Source of the DNA: Nitrospirota bacterium
GTDB taxonomy: Bacteria; UBA2233
DNA: 64,000 nt
Direction of reading: 5' to 3'
Assembly: GCA_011620345.1 (NCBI GenBank)
Contig: WOZJ01000066.1
Location: 19,228-83,227 of the forward strand
The notes beneath the pieces were generated by a model. The model was not told the DNA's origin, made no database searches, and was given only the letters and a program-made list of their open reading frames with translations. Position numbers and translations under genes: made by a program. Positions 9,105-17,131 of the stretch are shown here, one piece after another (the first letter of the stretch is position 1; each line of letters opens with the position of its first letter).

Positions 9105-9820
9105 CGAAGGGCCTTACTCGAGACGGCTTAATGGCGCTCTACCGGGCGATGACGGCGCACTTTGGACCAAGCGGCTGGTGGCCCGCGAACAGCCCGTTCG
9201 AGGTGATGGTCGGTGCGATCCTTACCCAAAACACGGCCTGGGCAAACGCGGCCAAGGCCATCGAGAACCTAAAGGCCAACGGGCTTCTTTCGCTAGAGGC
9301 AATCGAGCGCTCGAGCGAAGAAGGGCTTGCCCGCGTGATCCGCTCCTCGGGGGCCTTCAACCAGAAGGCCAAAAGGCTCAAAACCTTCGTTTCTTACCTG
9401 ATCCAGCGCTTTGGCGGGAGCCTAGAGGAGATGAGGCAGGTAGAAACGGCGAAACTGCGAGAGGAACTGCTCAAAACCCACGGAATCGGGCCCGAGACGG
9501 CCGACACGATCTTGCTGTACGCCGTAGGCAAGCCCGTTTTTGTGATCGATGCCTACACCAAGCGAATCCTGGCCAACCATGGCCTCGTTACGCAGGATGT
9601 GCCATACGAAGCGCTCCGGGGGTGCTTCGAGTGCAACCTTGAGCCCGAAGTGGCACTCTTTCGGGAGTTCCATGCCCAGATCGTCTTGACGGGCAAGCAT
9701 TTTTGCAGGAAACGCCCGCTTTGCTTCTCTTGCCCCCTAGAGCCGTTCTTGGAGCAACGCAGGGCCGGCGTAGACGAACCAGAAACAAGGAAGCAGACAT
9801 GCCTTTCGTTGCCCTGTTGA
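9101..9820 (+). CDS. Endonuclease III-like DNA glycosylase (HhH-GPD family)
   Basis: This 239-residue protein belongs to the helix-hairpin-helix GPD superfamily of base-excision repair glycosylases. ILTQNTAWANAAKAI is the conserved helix, LKTHGIGPETADTILLYA is the hairpin motif, and VFVIDAYTKRI carries the catalytic Asp. The hairpin Lys of classical Nth is Glu here (GPETAD), as I recall for MagIII-type 3-methyladenine glycosylases, so a monofunctional enzyme is more likely than a true Nth lyase. The C-terminal FCRKRPLCFSCPLEPF keeps three cysteines of the iron-sulfur loop but lacks the usual fourth. It begins with an ATGA overlap and its last 22 bases overlap the next gene. Confidence 0.85.
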   Translation: MTKGLTRDGLMALYRAMTAHFGPSGWWPANSPFEVMVGAILTQNTAWANAAKAIENLKANGLLSLEAIERSSEEGLARVIRSSGAFNQKAKRLKTFVSYLIQRFGGSLEEMRQVETAKLREELLKTHGIGPETADTILLYAVGKPVFVIDAYTKRILANHGLVTQDVPYEALRGCFECNLEPEVALFREFHAQIVLTGKHFCRKRPLCFSCPLEPFLEQRRAGVDEPETRKQTCLSLPC

Positions 9821-10584
9821 GCGATTTCGGCTCGAAAGGGCCCTACGTTGGCCTCATGAAGGCCGAGGTGGTAAGGCGCGCCAAGGATGCATGCCTGATC
9901 GACATCACCCACGAGGTAAGCCCTTTTTGCATTCTCGAGGGGGCGTTCTTGCTGATGCGCGCAATGGAGTATTTCCCCCAAGGAACGGTGTTTTTGGCCG
10001 TTGTAGACCCAGGAGTCGGCACGCCAAGGCCCGCTTTGGTCCTCAAAGCCAACAAGAAGACCTTTATCGGACCGGACAACGGCCTGCTTGCCGGCGTGGC
10101 GCAAAAAGCCGGCTTGGAGGCGCTCTACGAAATCGATTTAGAGAAGCTCAAGGCCTACGGCCCCATTTCCAACACCTTCCACGGAAGGGACGTGTTTGCG
10201 AGGGTGGCGGGGCTTTTGTTGGCCGGGGAAGAGTCGTTCCTTACCCCCCGCAACGCCCCGCCCGAACCTTTGCCGGAGCTTTTCTGGATGGAAACCGAAG
10301 GAGGCATTGCGGGCAAGATCGCCCACATCGACCGTTTCGGTAACCTCGTTACGACGATCCCTTGGCCGTCCTCCGAAGACGAAGGCCGTTCTTTGGCCTG
10401 GGTCGTCCGGATGGGCGGCCATACCATAACTCAAAAGGTCGAAACCTACTTGCAAGGGAACGGGAGCTTTCCGTTCTTCTTGGAGTCCAGCTTCGGAACG
10501 CTCGAGATTGCCATGCGCGAGCGTTCCGCCAAGGATTTCTTGGGCGCGGACTTGGGCGAGGAGGTGACGCTTGCAAGCGCGTGA
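9799..10584 (+). CDS. SAM hydroxide adenosyltransferase (former DUF62)
   Basis: Members of this family (PF01887) hydrolyse S-adenosylmethionine to adenosine and methionine, and relatives include fluorinase and chlorinase. The 261-residue protein shows ALLSDFGSKGPYVGLMKAEV at the N-terminus, the VVDPGVGTPRPAL and FIGPDNGLL segments, TFHGRDVFARVAG, and HIDRFGNLVTTIP in the C-terminal barrel. The start at 9799 has AAGGAAG just upstream; the track's earlier start would extend into the glycosylase gene without family similarity. It overlaps the preceding gene by 22 bases and the following protease by 14. Confidence 0.92.
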   Translation: MPFVALLSDFGSKGPYVGLMKAEVVRRAKDACLIDITHEVSPFCILEGAFLLMRAMEYFPQGTVFLAVVDPGVGTPRPALVLKANKKTFIGPDNGLLAGVAQKAGLEALYEIDLEKLKAYGPISNTFHGRDVFARVAGLLLAGEESFLTPRNAPPEPLPELFWMETEGGIAGKIAHIDRFGNLVTTIPWPSSEDEGRSLAWVVRMGGHTITQKVETYLQGNGSFPFFLESSFGTLEIAMRERSAKDFLGADLGEEVTLASA

Positions 10585-11401
10585 GCGTACGCTAGCGCTT
10601 TCTTTGTTCGTGCTCACGCTTGTGACGACCACGCTCGCGGGGGCTATTCAGCAGGGCGTAAACCCTCTTTCCGACCCAAAGGGGGTGCTAGCCGGACTTC
10701 CCTTTGCGATTACGCTCATGGCCATACTGGGCTGCCACGAGATGGGGCATTTCTTGGCCTCCAAATGGCACAGGGTGAGTACCTCGTACCCCATGTTCAT
10801 CCCGGCCCCCACGCTTCTTGGGACCTTTGGGGCGTTCATCCGGATGCGTGGCATCCCCCCAAGCAGGTCTGCTCTCCTGGATATCGGCGCCGCCGGTCCT
10901 TTAAGCGGCCTTGCCGTCGCCTTGCCCATCTGGCTGGTCGAGCTTCATAAAGCCACCCCGCCCGCTTTGCTGGGCCGGCTTCCGGGGGGCTATGGAATCG
11001 AGCTGGGAAGCTCGCTTTTGGTTTGGATGACCTCACACAACGCCCATGGGTACTCGGGCGAGCTCGTCTTGACGAGCGTCGGGTTTGCCGCATGGATCGG
11101 GTTCTTCGTGACCTGCCTGAACCTCTTGCCCATCGGCCAGCTAGACGGCGGCCATATCCTCTATGCGCTCCTTGGGGGACGCGCACGGAAGCTTAGCCTC
11201 GTGTTCTGGGCGGGTCTTATCGGATGCGGGATGTTTTGGGATGGATGGTTGGTTTGGGCGTTCTTGTTGGCGATTCTTGGCATCCGTCACCCACAGAGCG
11301 TGTGGCTCGAGCAAAGCAGGCTTGGGACAGGACGCAAGCTTCTTGGCCTGTTTGTCCTTTTGGTGTTTGTCCTATGCTTTGTCCCCGTACCCTTCCGTTA
11401 G
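10571..11401 (+). CDS. Site-2 protease family membrane metalloprotease (M50)
   Basis: This 276-residue protein has about six hydrophobic segments. The zinc motif LGCHEMGHFLASK lies near residue 55 and the second metal-ligand motif NLLPIGQLDGGHI near residue 195, the hallmarks of site-2 proteases that cut substrates within the membrane. No PDZ domain is visible, so it belongs to the compact subgroup and not to RseP. The start is a TTG preceded by GAGGTG, inside the end of the SAM hydrolase gene. Its stop shares bases with the stop of the convergent CBS gene. The substrate is unknown; no anti-sigma factor gene is nearby. Confidence 0.88.
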   Translation: MQARERTLALSLFVLTLVTTTLAGAIQQGVNPLSDPKGVLAGLPFAITLMAILGCHEMGHFLASKWHRVSTSYPMFIPAPTLLGTFGAFIRMRGIPPSRSALLDIGAAGPLSGLAVALPIWLVELHKATPPALLGRLPGGYGIELGSSLLVWMTSHNAHGYSGELVLTSVGFAAWIGFFVTCLNLLPIGQLDGGHILYALLGGRARKLSLVFWAGLIGCGMFWDGWLVWAFLLAILGIRHPQSVWLEQSRLGTGRKLLGLFVLLVFVLCFVPVPFR

Positions 11402-12045
11402 GGCTCAAGCTCGCCAAGCTTAAGGCCGGCCTCTTGAAGCCTTTCGAAGAGCTCCGGTTGTTTCCCTCGGTCGATCTCCACCCGAAACTTGTAACTTGGC
11501 CTTTTTGCCCCTTCGAGCCCTTCAACGGCAACGCTCAATACCTTGCCTCCAAGGCCCGAAACGGCCCCGAAGGCGGTGGCGAGCGCCTTGTGGCCTTCGT
11601 CCTCTTCGAGGAGGAACGTCGTCCCTTCTTTTAGCATCCCTAAAATGCCGATCAAAAGGAGCAAAAGGTCCGAACGGGTGAGGATGCCCATGATTCTCCG
11701 GTCTTCGAGGACGACCAGCGCGCCAATCTTTTTGGTAAACATCAAATAAGCCGCCCGCTCTACGTCCGTATCCGGCCGGACGAACAAAGGCTCTTGCGTC
11801 ATGACGTCTTTGACAAACACGAGGTTCTTGAAGTAAAAGTAGCGTTTTTCCTCGCCCATCCGGTTGGCCGGAACGAGCGCTTGCCTTAGGTCTTTGTCCG
11901 AGATGATACCAATGAGGCGGTCCTGATCGTCGACGACTGGCAGGTGTCGGATGCCTTTTTTTCTTAGGATTTCGAAGGCCTCTTCGATGGGGAGGGCTGG
12001 CGTGACCGTAATGACGGGCGCCTTCATGATCTCTGAGACTTTCAT
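11398..12045 (-). CDS. Tandem CBS-domain protein
   Basis: This 215-residue cytoplasmic protein has two CBS domains: residues 1 to 60 (KVSEIMKAPVITVTP, GIISDKDLRQAL) and about 78 to 135 (VKDVMTQEPLFVRPDT, GILTRSDLLLLL). A C-terminal stretch of about 75 residues ends in YKFRVEIDRG and may be an ACT-like ligand domain. Such proteins usually sense adenine nucleotides or other ligands, but no partner enzyme is attached. It is a single-gene unit, convergent with the protease and divergent from ssb, with its own predicted promoter. Confidence 0.85.
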   Translation of the reverse strand: MKVSEIMKAPVITVTPALPIEEAFEILRKKGIRHLPVVDDQDRLIGIISDKDLRQALVPANRMGEEKRYFYFKNLVFVKDVMTQEPLFVRPDTDVERAAYLMFTKKIGALVVLEDRRIMGILTRSDLLLLLIGILGMLKEGTTFLLEEDEGHKALATAFGAVSGLGGKVLSVAVEGLEGAKRPSYKFRVEIDRGKQPELFERLQEAGLKLGELEP

Positions 12046-12088
12046 GGCCTTTCACCACACATTAAGTAAAGAATAAACTTTCATTCAT

Positions 12089-12118
12089 AGTATACGATAG
12101 GATGGCCTAAATCGGCAA
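12089..12118 (-). promoter_or_regulatory. Predicted promoter for the CBS-domain gene
   Basis: On the minus strand TTGCCG (12118-12113), an 18-base spacer and TATACT (12094-12089) form a good sigma-70 match about 45 bases upstream of the ATG. Confidence 0.5.
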
Positions 12119-12126
12119 CATACAGG

Positions 12127-12155
12127 TTGACTTGAGGTTTAGCCGGGACTACCAT
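12127..12155 (+). promoter_or_regulatory. Predicted promoter for ssb and the downstream supercluster
   Basis: TTGACT (12127-12132), a 17-base spacer and TACCAT (12150-12155) precede ssb by about 45 bases. This is the only clear promoter-like site before the long plus-strand gene run. Confidence 0.5.
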
Positions 12156-12199
12156 TAGGAGATGGACGGAGAGCAAACCTTCAAAAGAGCGGGAAGCCC

Positions 12200-12688
12200 A
12201 TGGGAAGCCTGAATAAAGTTCTTTTGATCGGGCGGCTGGGCGCCGACCCGGAAATTCGTTATGCCCAGGACGGTAGCCCGATTGCGACGCTGCGCCTGGC
12301 CACCTCCGAGTTCGGGCCGAGCAAGGACGGTAGGCGCGAAGAGCGCACCGAATGGCACCGGGTTGTATGCTTCGGAAGGCTGGCCAAGGTCTGCGAAGAT
12401 TACCTCCGGAAAGGCCGTCAAGCCTTTATCGAAGGCAGGATCCAAACCAGGCAGTGGGAATCTCCCCAAGGGAAACGCTTTATGACGGAGATCATCGCCT
12501 TGAACCTTCAGATGCTCGATTCCAGGACGGCTCACGAGGCCCCCAACGTTCAGCTTCCGGGCAAAGAAGGCCAGGAGGGGTCGTTTGCCGATTACGGGTT
12601 TGGGGCTCCAGTCGATGTCGATGAGCCGGCCACTAGCCTGGACAAGGGTTCGCCTTTGCAAAACCCGGATGACGAGCTCCCCTTTTAA
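12200..12688 (+). CDS. ssb: Single-stranded DNA-binding protein
   Basis: SSB coats single-stranded DNA during replication and repair. The 162-residue protein has the OB fold start SLNKVLLIGRLGADPEIRY, the conserved TEWHRVVCFGRLAKVC core and the GRIQTRQWES strand. A low-complexity linker of about 45 residues leads to the acidic tip DDELPF that docks partner proteins. The Shine-Dalgarno sequence is weak (GGGAAG). The prenyl synthase gene follows directly. Confidence 0.97.
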   Translation: MGSLNKVLLIGRLGADPEIRYAQDGSPIATLRLATSEFGPSKDGRREERTEWHRVVCFGRLAKVCEDYLRKGRQAFIEGRIQTRQWESPQGKRFMTEIIALNLQMLDSRTAHEAPNVQLPGKEGQEGSFADYGFGAPVDVDEPATSLDKGSPLQNPDDELPF

Positions 12689-12692
12689 GGGG

Positions 12693-13661
12693 ATGGATGC
12701 GCTCGCCCTTCCGATTCAGCACGACCTCGAGGCGTTGGAGGCGTGCCTTGATAGCCTGACGGAATCCAGGTTTCGGCAGGTTCCGGAGGTTAGCCGCTAC
12801 CTCATTCATGCAGGGGGTAAGCGCATTCGGCCCGTGGCGTGTTTTCTGGCCTGCAGGCTGTTCGACCCGCCCCATCCCGGGCGGATCCATGTGGCCGCCG
12901 CGATCGAGTTGCTGCACACGGCCACCCTTTTGCATGACGACATCGTCGATCAAGCGACGCTCAGGCGGGGAAGGCCCTCTGCCAACGCCCGGTTCGGAAA
13001 CCAACTTACCGTCCTGGTTGGAGACTACCTGCTTTCAAGGGCGACGCTTACGCTGATAGGGCTCAAAAACTTTCCCACTCTTGAGGTGTTTGCCCAAACG
13101 GCAAAGGCGATGGCCGAAGGAGAGGTTCTCCAGCTTGGCTATCAAGGGCTATCCAATTTGAGCCCTAAGGGTTATCTGACGCTGATTTTCAGAAAAACGG
13201 CCTCGCTTATGGGCACTTCTACCGGCGCCGCGGCCCTGTTGCACACCAGCGACCCCAAGGCCTTCAAGGCGCTGAAGGCTTACGGCGTGTACGTAGGATA
13301 TGCCTTTCAGATCATGGACGACGTGCTCGATTACGTAGCCAGGAGCGACGGGTTTGGAAAGGAGCGTTTCAAGGACATCAAAGAAGGCAAGGTTACACTC
13401 CCGTTGCTCTTAGCGCTCAAAAAGGCGAAGGCCTCCGAGAGGCGATTTTTGGAAAATCTGCTTGCCGAGCGTGCCGTCCCGGATGGGGCCGAGCAGGACT
13501 TGCTCGATGTTTTAGAGCGTACGAAGAGCATCTCCAGGGCCAAGCGTACGGCCGAGGCGTTTATCGAGAAGGCGTCGGATGCGCTCCTTCCTTTCGAGGG
13601 CCATTCCGCGGTATCCTCTCTAAAGGCGCTCGGCCGGTTCGTGATCGAGCGTACGCGCTAA
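12693..13661 (+). CDS. ispB: Trans-polyprenyl diphosphate synthase (octaprenyl-type)
   Basis: This enzyme extends allylic diphosphates with isopentenyl diphosphate to give the side chain of a quinone. The 322-residue protein has both aspartate-rich motifs: LLHDDIVDQATLRRGRPS and YAFQIMDDVLDYVA. The GGKRIRP motif and residue spacing fit the long-chain IspB/HepB type better than short-chain farnesyl synthases, though chain length cannot be read with certainty. The start at 12693 is the most plausible, but the AAGGGG directly touching the ATG is not a usable ribosome site; an upstream ATG at 12669 is an alternative. It lies 4 bases after ssb. Confidence 0.88.
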   Translation: MDALALPIQHDLEALEACLDSLTESRFRQVPEVSRYLIHAGGKRIRPVACFLACRLFDPPHPGRIHVAAAIELLHTATLLHDDIVDQATLRRGRPSANARFGNQLTVLVGDYLLSRATLTLIGLKNFPTLEVFAQTAKAMAEGEVLQLGYQGLSNLSPKGYLTLIFRKTASLMGTSTGAAALLHTSDPKAFKALKAYGVYVGYAFQIMDDVLDYVARSDGFGKERFKDIKEGKVTLPLLLALKKAKASERRFLENLLAERAVPDGAEQDLLDVLERTKSISRAKRTAEAFIEKASDALLPFEGHSAVSSLKALGRFVIERTR

Positions 13662-13686
13662 TAGCAGGCGAATTTAGGATAGAACA

Positions 13687-15180
13687 ATGGGGACAATGGA
13701 ACAGACAGACCAAGTAGTCTCCAGGCTAAGCAAGCTTGAGGCGTTCAAGGAGCGTTTCGGGTTTGACTATCCTTCAGGGCCCAAGCCTGAAAGGACTGCC
13801 CGCCAGGCAGCCCTTTTTGCCCTCGAGCACGAGCAAGAGCTCAAAGAAAACCCGAGAGCCTTCGAACACGAGGTGTTTTCGTTGGCGGGCCGAATTCTTG
13901 GGATGCGCAGGTTCGGCAAGGCCGCCTTTTTCCACCTCCAGGACCAATCGGGCAAGTTACAAGCCTTCATCGAGTTTTCGGGCGTTGAGCCCGAAACGTT
14001 CGAGAAGTTCAAACTGCTCGATATCGGGGATATTGTCTGGGTCTTGGGCCCCCTTTTTTTTACTCGTACGGGAGAAATTACGCTTCGAGTATCGAAGGTT
14101 GAGCTGCTTTCCAAGGCGCTTCATCCGCTGCCCGAGAAATGGCACGGTCTTCAGGACAAAGAGCTACGGCTTCGAAAGCGCTACTTAGATTTCATCATCA
14201 ACAACGATGCCAAGGAGAGGGTACGGAAGCGTGCCCAGGCGCTTAGCTACCTCCGGGAATTCATGAACTCTAGGGGATTCCTGGAGGTCCAGACGCCTAT
14301 TTTCCATCCGATCCCCGGCGGAGCCGCCGCAAAGCCCTTTGAAACCCACCACAACGCCTTGGACAAGGACCTGTATTTGCGGGTGGCCCCGGAGCTTTAC
14401 CTGAAGCGCATGCTTGTGGGCGGGTTTGAGAGGATCTACGAGCTAGGGCCCTGTTTTCGGAACGAGGGGCTTTCAACAGAGCACAACCCAGAGTTCACGA
14501 TGCTCGAGAGCTACCAGGCCTACGCCACGTTTGAGGACGCGATGGAGCTTTTGGAGGCGCTGTTGCCTGGGCTGGCAAAAAGTCTTGGGCTAAGCCAAGA
14601 AGTCGTCTGGCAAGGGGAAACAGTAAGGCTCGAAGCACCCTTTCGGCGCCTTGCTTTCCACGATGCGCTCAAAACGGCAACGGGCCTGGACCAAAAGAGC
14701 CTTGAAAGCAAGGAAGCTCTCCTTAGGCTTATCAAAGAGCGGCTTGAGGCCAACGTGCCACAAGACTCTTCTGTGGTTGCCTTGCAGGTGGAGCTTTTTG
14801 AGGAGCTTGTCGAGCCAACCTTGACCCAGCCTACGTTCGTTACGCACTTTCCTGTCGAGGTATCCCCGCTTGCCAAACGCTCCAAAGAAAACCCGATGCT
14901 GACAGACCGCTTCGAGCTGTATTTGTTCGGCAAGGAGATCGCCAACGCCTTTAGTGAGTTGAACGACCCTGTAGACCAAAGAGGACGTTTCCAAAAAGAG
15001 ATGCAAAAACGGGATCTGGGCGACGAGGAAGCGCTTTATCTAGACGAAGATTTCCTCCATGCGCTCGAGTTCGGCATGCCTCCGGCTGCCGGGCTTGGCG
15101 TAGGGATCGATAGGCTCGTAATGCTCCTTACGGACACCCCTAGCATTCGTGACGTCATCGCATTCCCTACCCTAAGGTAA
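13687..15180 (+). CDS. lysS: Lysyl-tRNA synthetase, class II
   Basis: This enzyme charges tRNA-Lys in the cytoplasm. The 497-residue protein has an N-terminal OB-fold anticodon-binding domain (about 60 to 160) with LAGRILGMRRFGKAAFFHLQD, then the class II core. Motif 2 reads FERIYELGPCFRNEG and EHNPEFTMLESYQAY follows. Motif 3 reads GLGVGIDRLVMLLTD near the C-terminus. Length and order match the family. A second in-frame ATG three codons later is an alternative start. It leads into the lolC-lolD-bamA block, as in Geobacter. Confidence 0.97.
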   Translation: MGTMEQTDQVVSRLSKLEAFKERFGFDYPSGPKPERTARQAALFALEHEQELKENPRAFEHEVFSLAGRILGMRRFGKAAFFHLQDQSGKLQAFIEFSGVEPETFEKFKLLDIGDIVWVLGPLFFTRTGEITLRVSKVELLSKALHPLPEKWHGLQDKELRLRKRYLDFIINNDAKERVRKRAQALSYLREFMNSRGFLEVQTPIFHPIPGGAAAKPFETHHNALDKDLYLRVAPELYLKRMLVGGFERIYELGPCFRNEGLSTEHNPEFTMLESYQAYATFEDAMELLEALLPGLAKSLGLSQEVVWQGETVRLEAPFRRLAFHDALKTATGLDQKSLESKEALLRLIKERLEANVPQDSSVVALQVELFEELVEPTLTQPTFVTHFPVEVSPLAKRSKENPMLTDRFELYLFGKEIANAFSELNDPVDQRGRFQKEMQKRDLGDEEALYLDEDFLHALEFGMPPAAGLGVGIDRLVMLLTDTPSIRDVIAFPTLR

Positions 15181-15192
15181 AGACCCCGCACG

Positions 15193-16443
15193 ATGCCGCT
15201 TACACTCCTGATGGGCCTAAGGCACCTAAGGGCCCGTCGTCACCAGGCGTTTATCTCGTTCATCACGACCGTTTCCATCGCGGGGATTGCGATCGGTGTA
15301 ATGGCCATGATCGTCGTTCTTGCCGTGATGACGGGGTTCGAGGAGGACCTAAAAGAGAAGATTTTAGGCTTCAACGCGCACGTTCTAGTCCAGACGCCAG
15401 GGCCAAGTACGGTAGACCCTGCCGCGGCATTGTCGAAACTTGCTCAAGTCAAGGGCGTTACGTTTGCCGCCCCGTTTGTCCTTAGCCAGGTGATGGTCAG
15501 GGGAGGCGGGGAGAACGTCTCGGGCGTCGTGCTCAAAGGCATGGACCCAAAAGACTTAAAAAGGCTGCCCTCGCTCCAAAAAGCCCTCGCAGGCGGGGGA
15601 GTCGAAGGGCTCGAACCCGTGGGCGGCCCCCCTGGAGTGCTTCTCGGGAAGGAGCTTGCAGGCCAGCTAGGCGTGCTTCCGGGAGACGAGGTGGAGCTAA
15701 TCTCTCCTTTTGGAACCCCCACGCCGATGGGGATGGTTCCAAAGGTGCGGAAATTCCGTGTTGCGGGCGTTTTTGGACTCGGGCTCTACGAGGTGGATGC
15801 CGCTGTCGTGCTGGCGGGGCTTAAAACGGCCCAGGGCTTTTTGGACATGCAAGGCGAAATGACGGGTATCGAGCTCCGCATTTCCGATATTTACAGGGCA
15901 CGAACGATCGCGCGGCAAGTCCAGGAGACGCTCGGGTTTCCCTACCTCGTCCGGGACTGGATGGACATGAACCAAGGCATTCTAAGGGCGCTAAGGGTGG
16001 AAAAAACGGCGATGTTCGTCATTCTCATGCTGATCGTTCTTGTCGCTGCCTTCGACATCGTGACGACGCTCGTGATGGTGGTTATGGAAAAGCGCAAGGA
16101 TATCGCGATTCTCAAGGTGATGGGGGCAAGAGACGGCCAAATTCTGGGAGTGTTTATCTTCCAGGGGTTCGTGATCGGCCTAGCGGGTATTCTCTTGGGC
16201 GTAGCGGCCGGTATCTTGCTCGCGATGAACGTCGAGGTAGTCGTCCGGTTCTTTGAGCGCGTCTTTTCGCTCGAGCTGTTTCCCAAGGAGATCTACTCGC
16301 TCGATCGTTTTCCTTCGAAGCTGGAGGTAGGGGACATGCTCCGGGTATGCGCCATGACGGCGCTGGCTTGCCTTGCGGCAACGCTTTACCCTGCGCTTAT
16401 GGCTCTTAAGGTCGAGCCGACCGAGATTCTCAGGTATGAATAG
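15193..16443 (+). CDS. lolC: Lipoprotein-releasing ABC transporter permease (LolC/LolE family)
   Basis: LolC/E proteins pull mature lipoproteins out of the inner membrane for delivery to the outer membrane. The 416-residue protein has one N-terminal membrane segment (FITTVSIAGIAIGVMAMIVV), a periplasmic domain of about 220 residues, and three C-terminal segments, including FVILMLIVLVAAFDIVTTLV and a final ATLYPALMALKVEPTEILRYE typical of the family. Only one permease gene is present, so it may work as a homodimer (LolF-like). It overlaps lolD by 8 bases. Confidence 0.95.
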   Translation: MPLTLLMGLRHLRARRHQAFISFITTVSIAGIAIGVMAMIVVLAVMTGFEEDLKEKILGFNAHVLVQTPGPSTVDPAAALSKLAQVKGVTFAAPFVLSQVMVRGGGENVSGVVLKGMDPKDLKRLPSLQKALAGGGVEGLEPVGGPPGVLLGKELAGQLGVLPGDEVELISPFGTPTPMGMVPKVRKFRVAGVFGLGLYEVDAAVVLAGLKTAQGFLDMQGEMTGIELRISDIYRARTIARQVQETLGFPYLVRDWMDMNQGILRALRVEKTAMFVILMLIVLVAAFDIVTTLVMVVMEKRKDIAILKVMGARDGQILGVFIFQGFVIGLAGILLGVAAGILLAMNVEVVVRFFERVFSLELFPKEIYSLDRFPSKLEVGDMLRVCAMTALACLAATLYPALMALKVEPTEILRYE

Positions 16444-17131
16444 CGAGGAAACCCCCCGCTTCCTTTCGGTTGAGGGCTTGAGCAAACGCTTCAAAACGCC
16501 CGCAGGCGAGGTGAAGGTTCTAGAAGACGTCAGCTTTGAGGTGCAAAGGGGCGAGGCGCTGGCGATCGTCGGACCTTCGGGCGCGGGGAAGACCACGCTC
16601 TTGCATATCCTGGGGACTATTGAAAACCCAAGCGTGGGTCGTGTAAGATTTGGAGGTCTTGACCCTTTTTGCTTGAGCAGGAAGGCGCTCGCGCGGTTCC
16701 GGAATACGCGGATAGGGTTCGTGTTCCAAATGCACCACCTACTGCCGGAGTTTAGCGCCTTGGAGAACGTCATGATGCCGGCAGTCATTCAAGGAATGCC
16801 GGATAAAAGGGCAAGGCAGCGTGCGATGGAGCTTCTTTCGGAAGTAGGAATTGGACACAGGGCACGCCACAGGCCGGGCGAGCTCTCTGGCGGGGAGGCA
16901 CAAAGGGTGGCGATTGCCAGGGCTATCGTCAACGCGCCCGACCTCGTTTTGGCCGATGAGCCGACGGGCTCGTTGGACGAGGAAACGGGCGGGCGGGTTT
17001 TTGATCTTCTTTTGGGGCTCAACCGTGACAAGAACATGACGCTCGTCGTCGTGACGCACAACCATGAGTTTTGGGGCTTGATGGATCGTTGCCTTAAGCT
17101 AAGCCAAGGGAGAATCCGTGAAGAGGTCTAG
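16436..17131 (+). CDS. lolD: Lipoprotein-releasing ABC transporter ATPase
   Basis: LolD drives the LolC/E permease. The 231-residue protein has Walker A VGPSGAGKTTLLHIL, the ABC signature LSGGEAQRVAIARAIV and Walker B LVLADEPTGSLDEE. The start at 16436 inside the end of lolC gives the correct N-terminus (MNSEETPRF); the track's longer start has no family support. It overlaps bamA by 14 bases. Confidence 0.95.
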   Translation: MNSEETPRFLSVEGLSKRFKTPAGEVKVLEDVSFEVQRGEALAIVGPSGAGKTTLLHILGTIENPSVGRVRFGGLDPFCLSRKALARFRNTRIGFVFQMHHLLPEFSALENVMMPAVIQGMPDKRARQRAMELLSEVGIGHRARHRPGELSGGEAQRVAIARAIVNAPDLVLADEPTGSLDEETGGRVFDLLLGLNRDKNMTLVVVTHNHEFWGLMDRCLKLSQGRIREEV

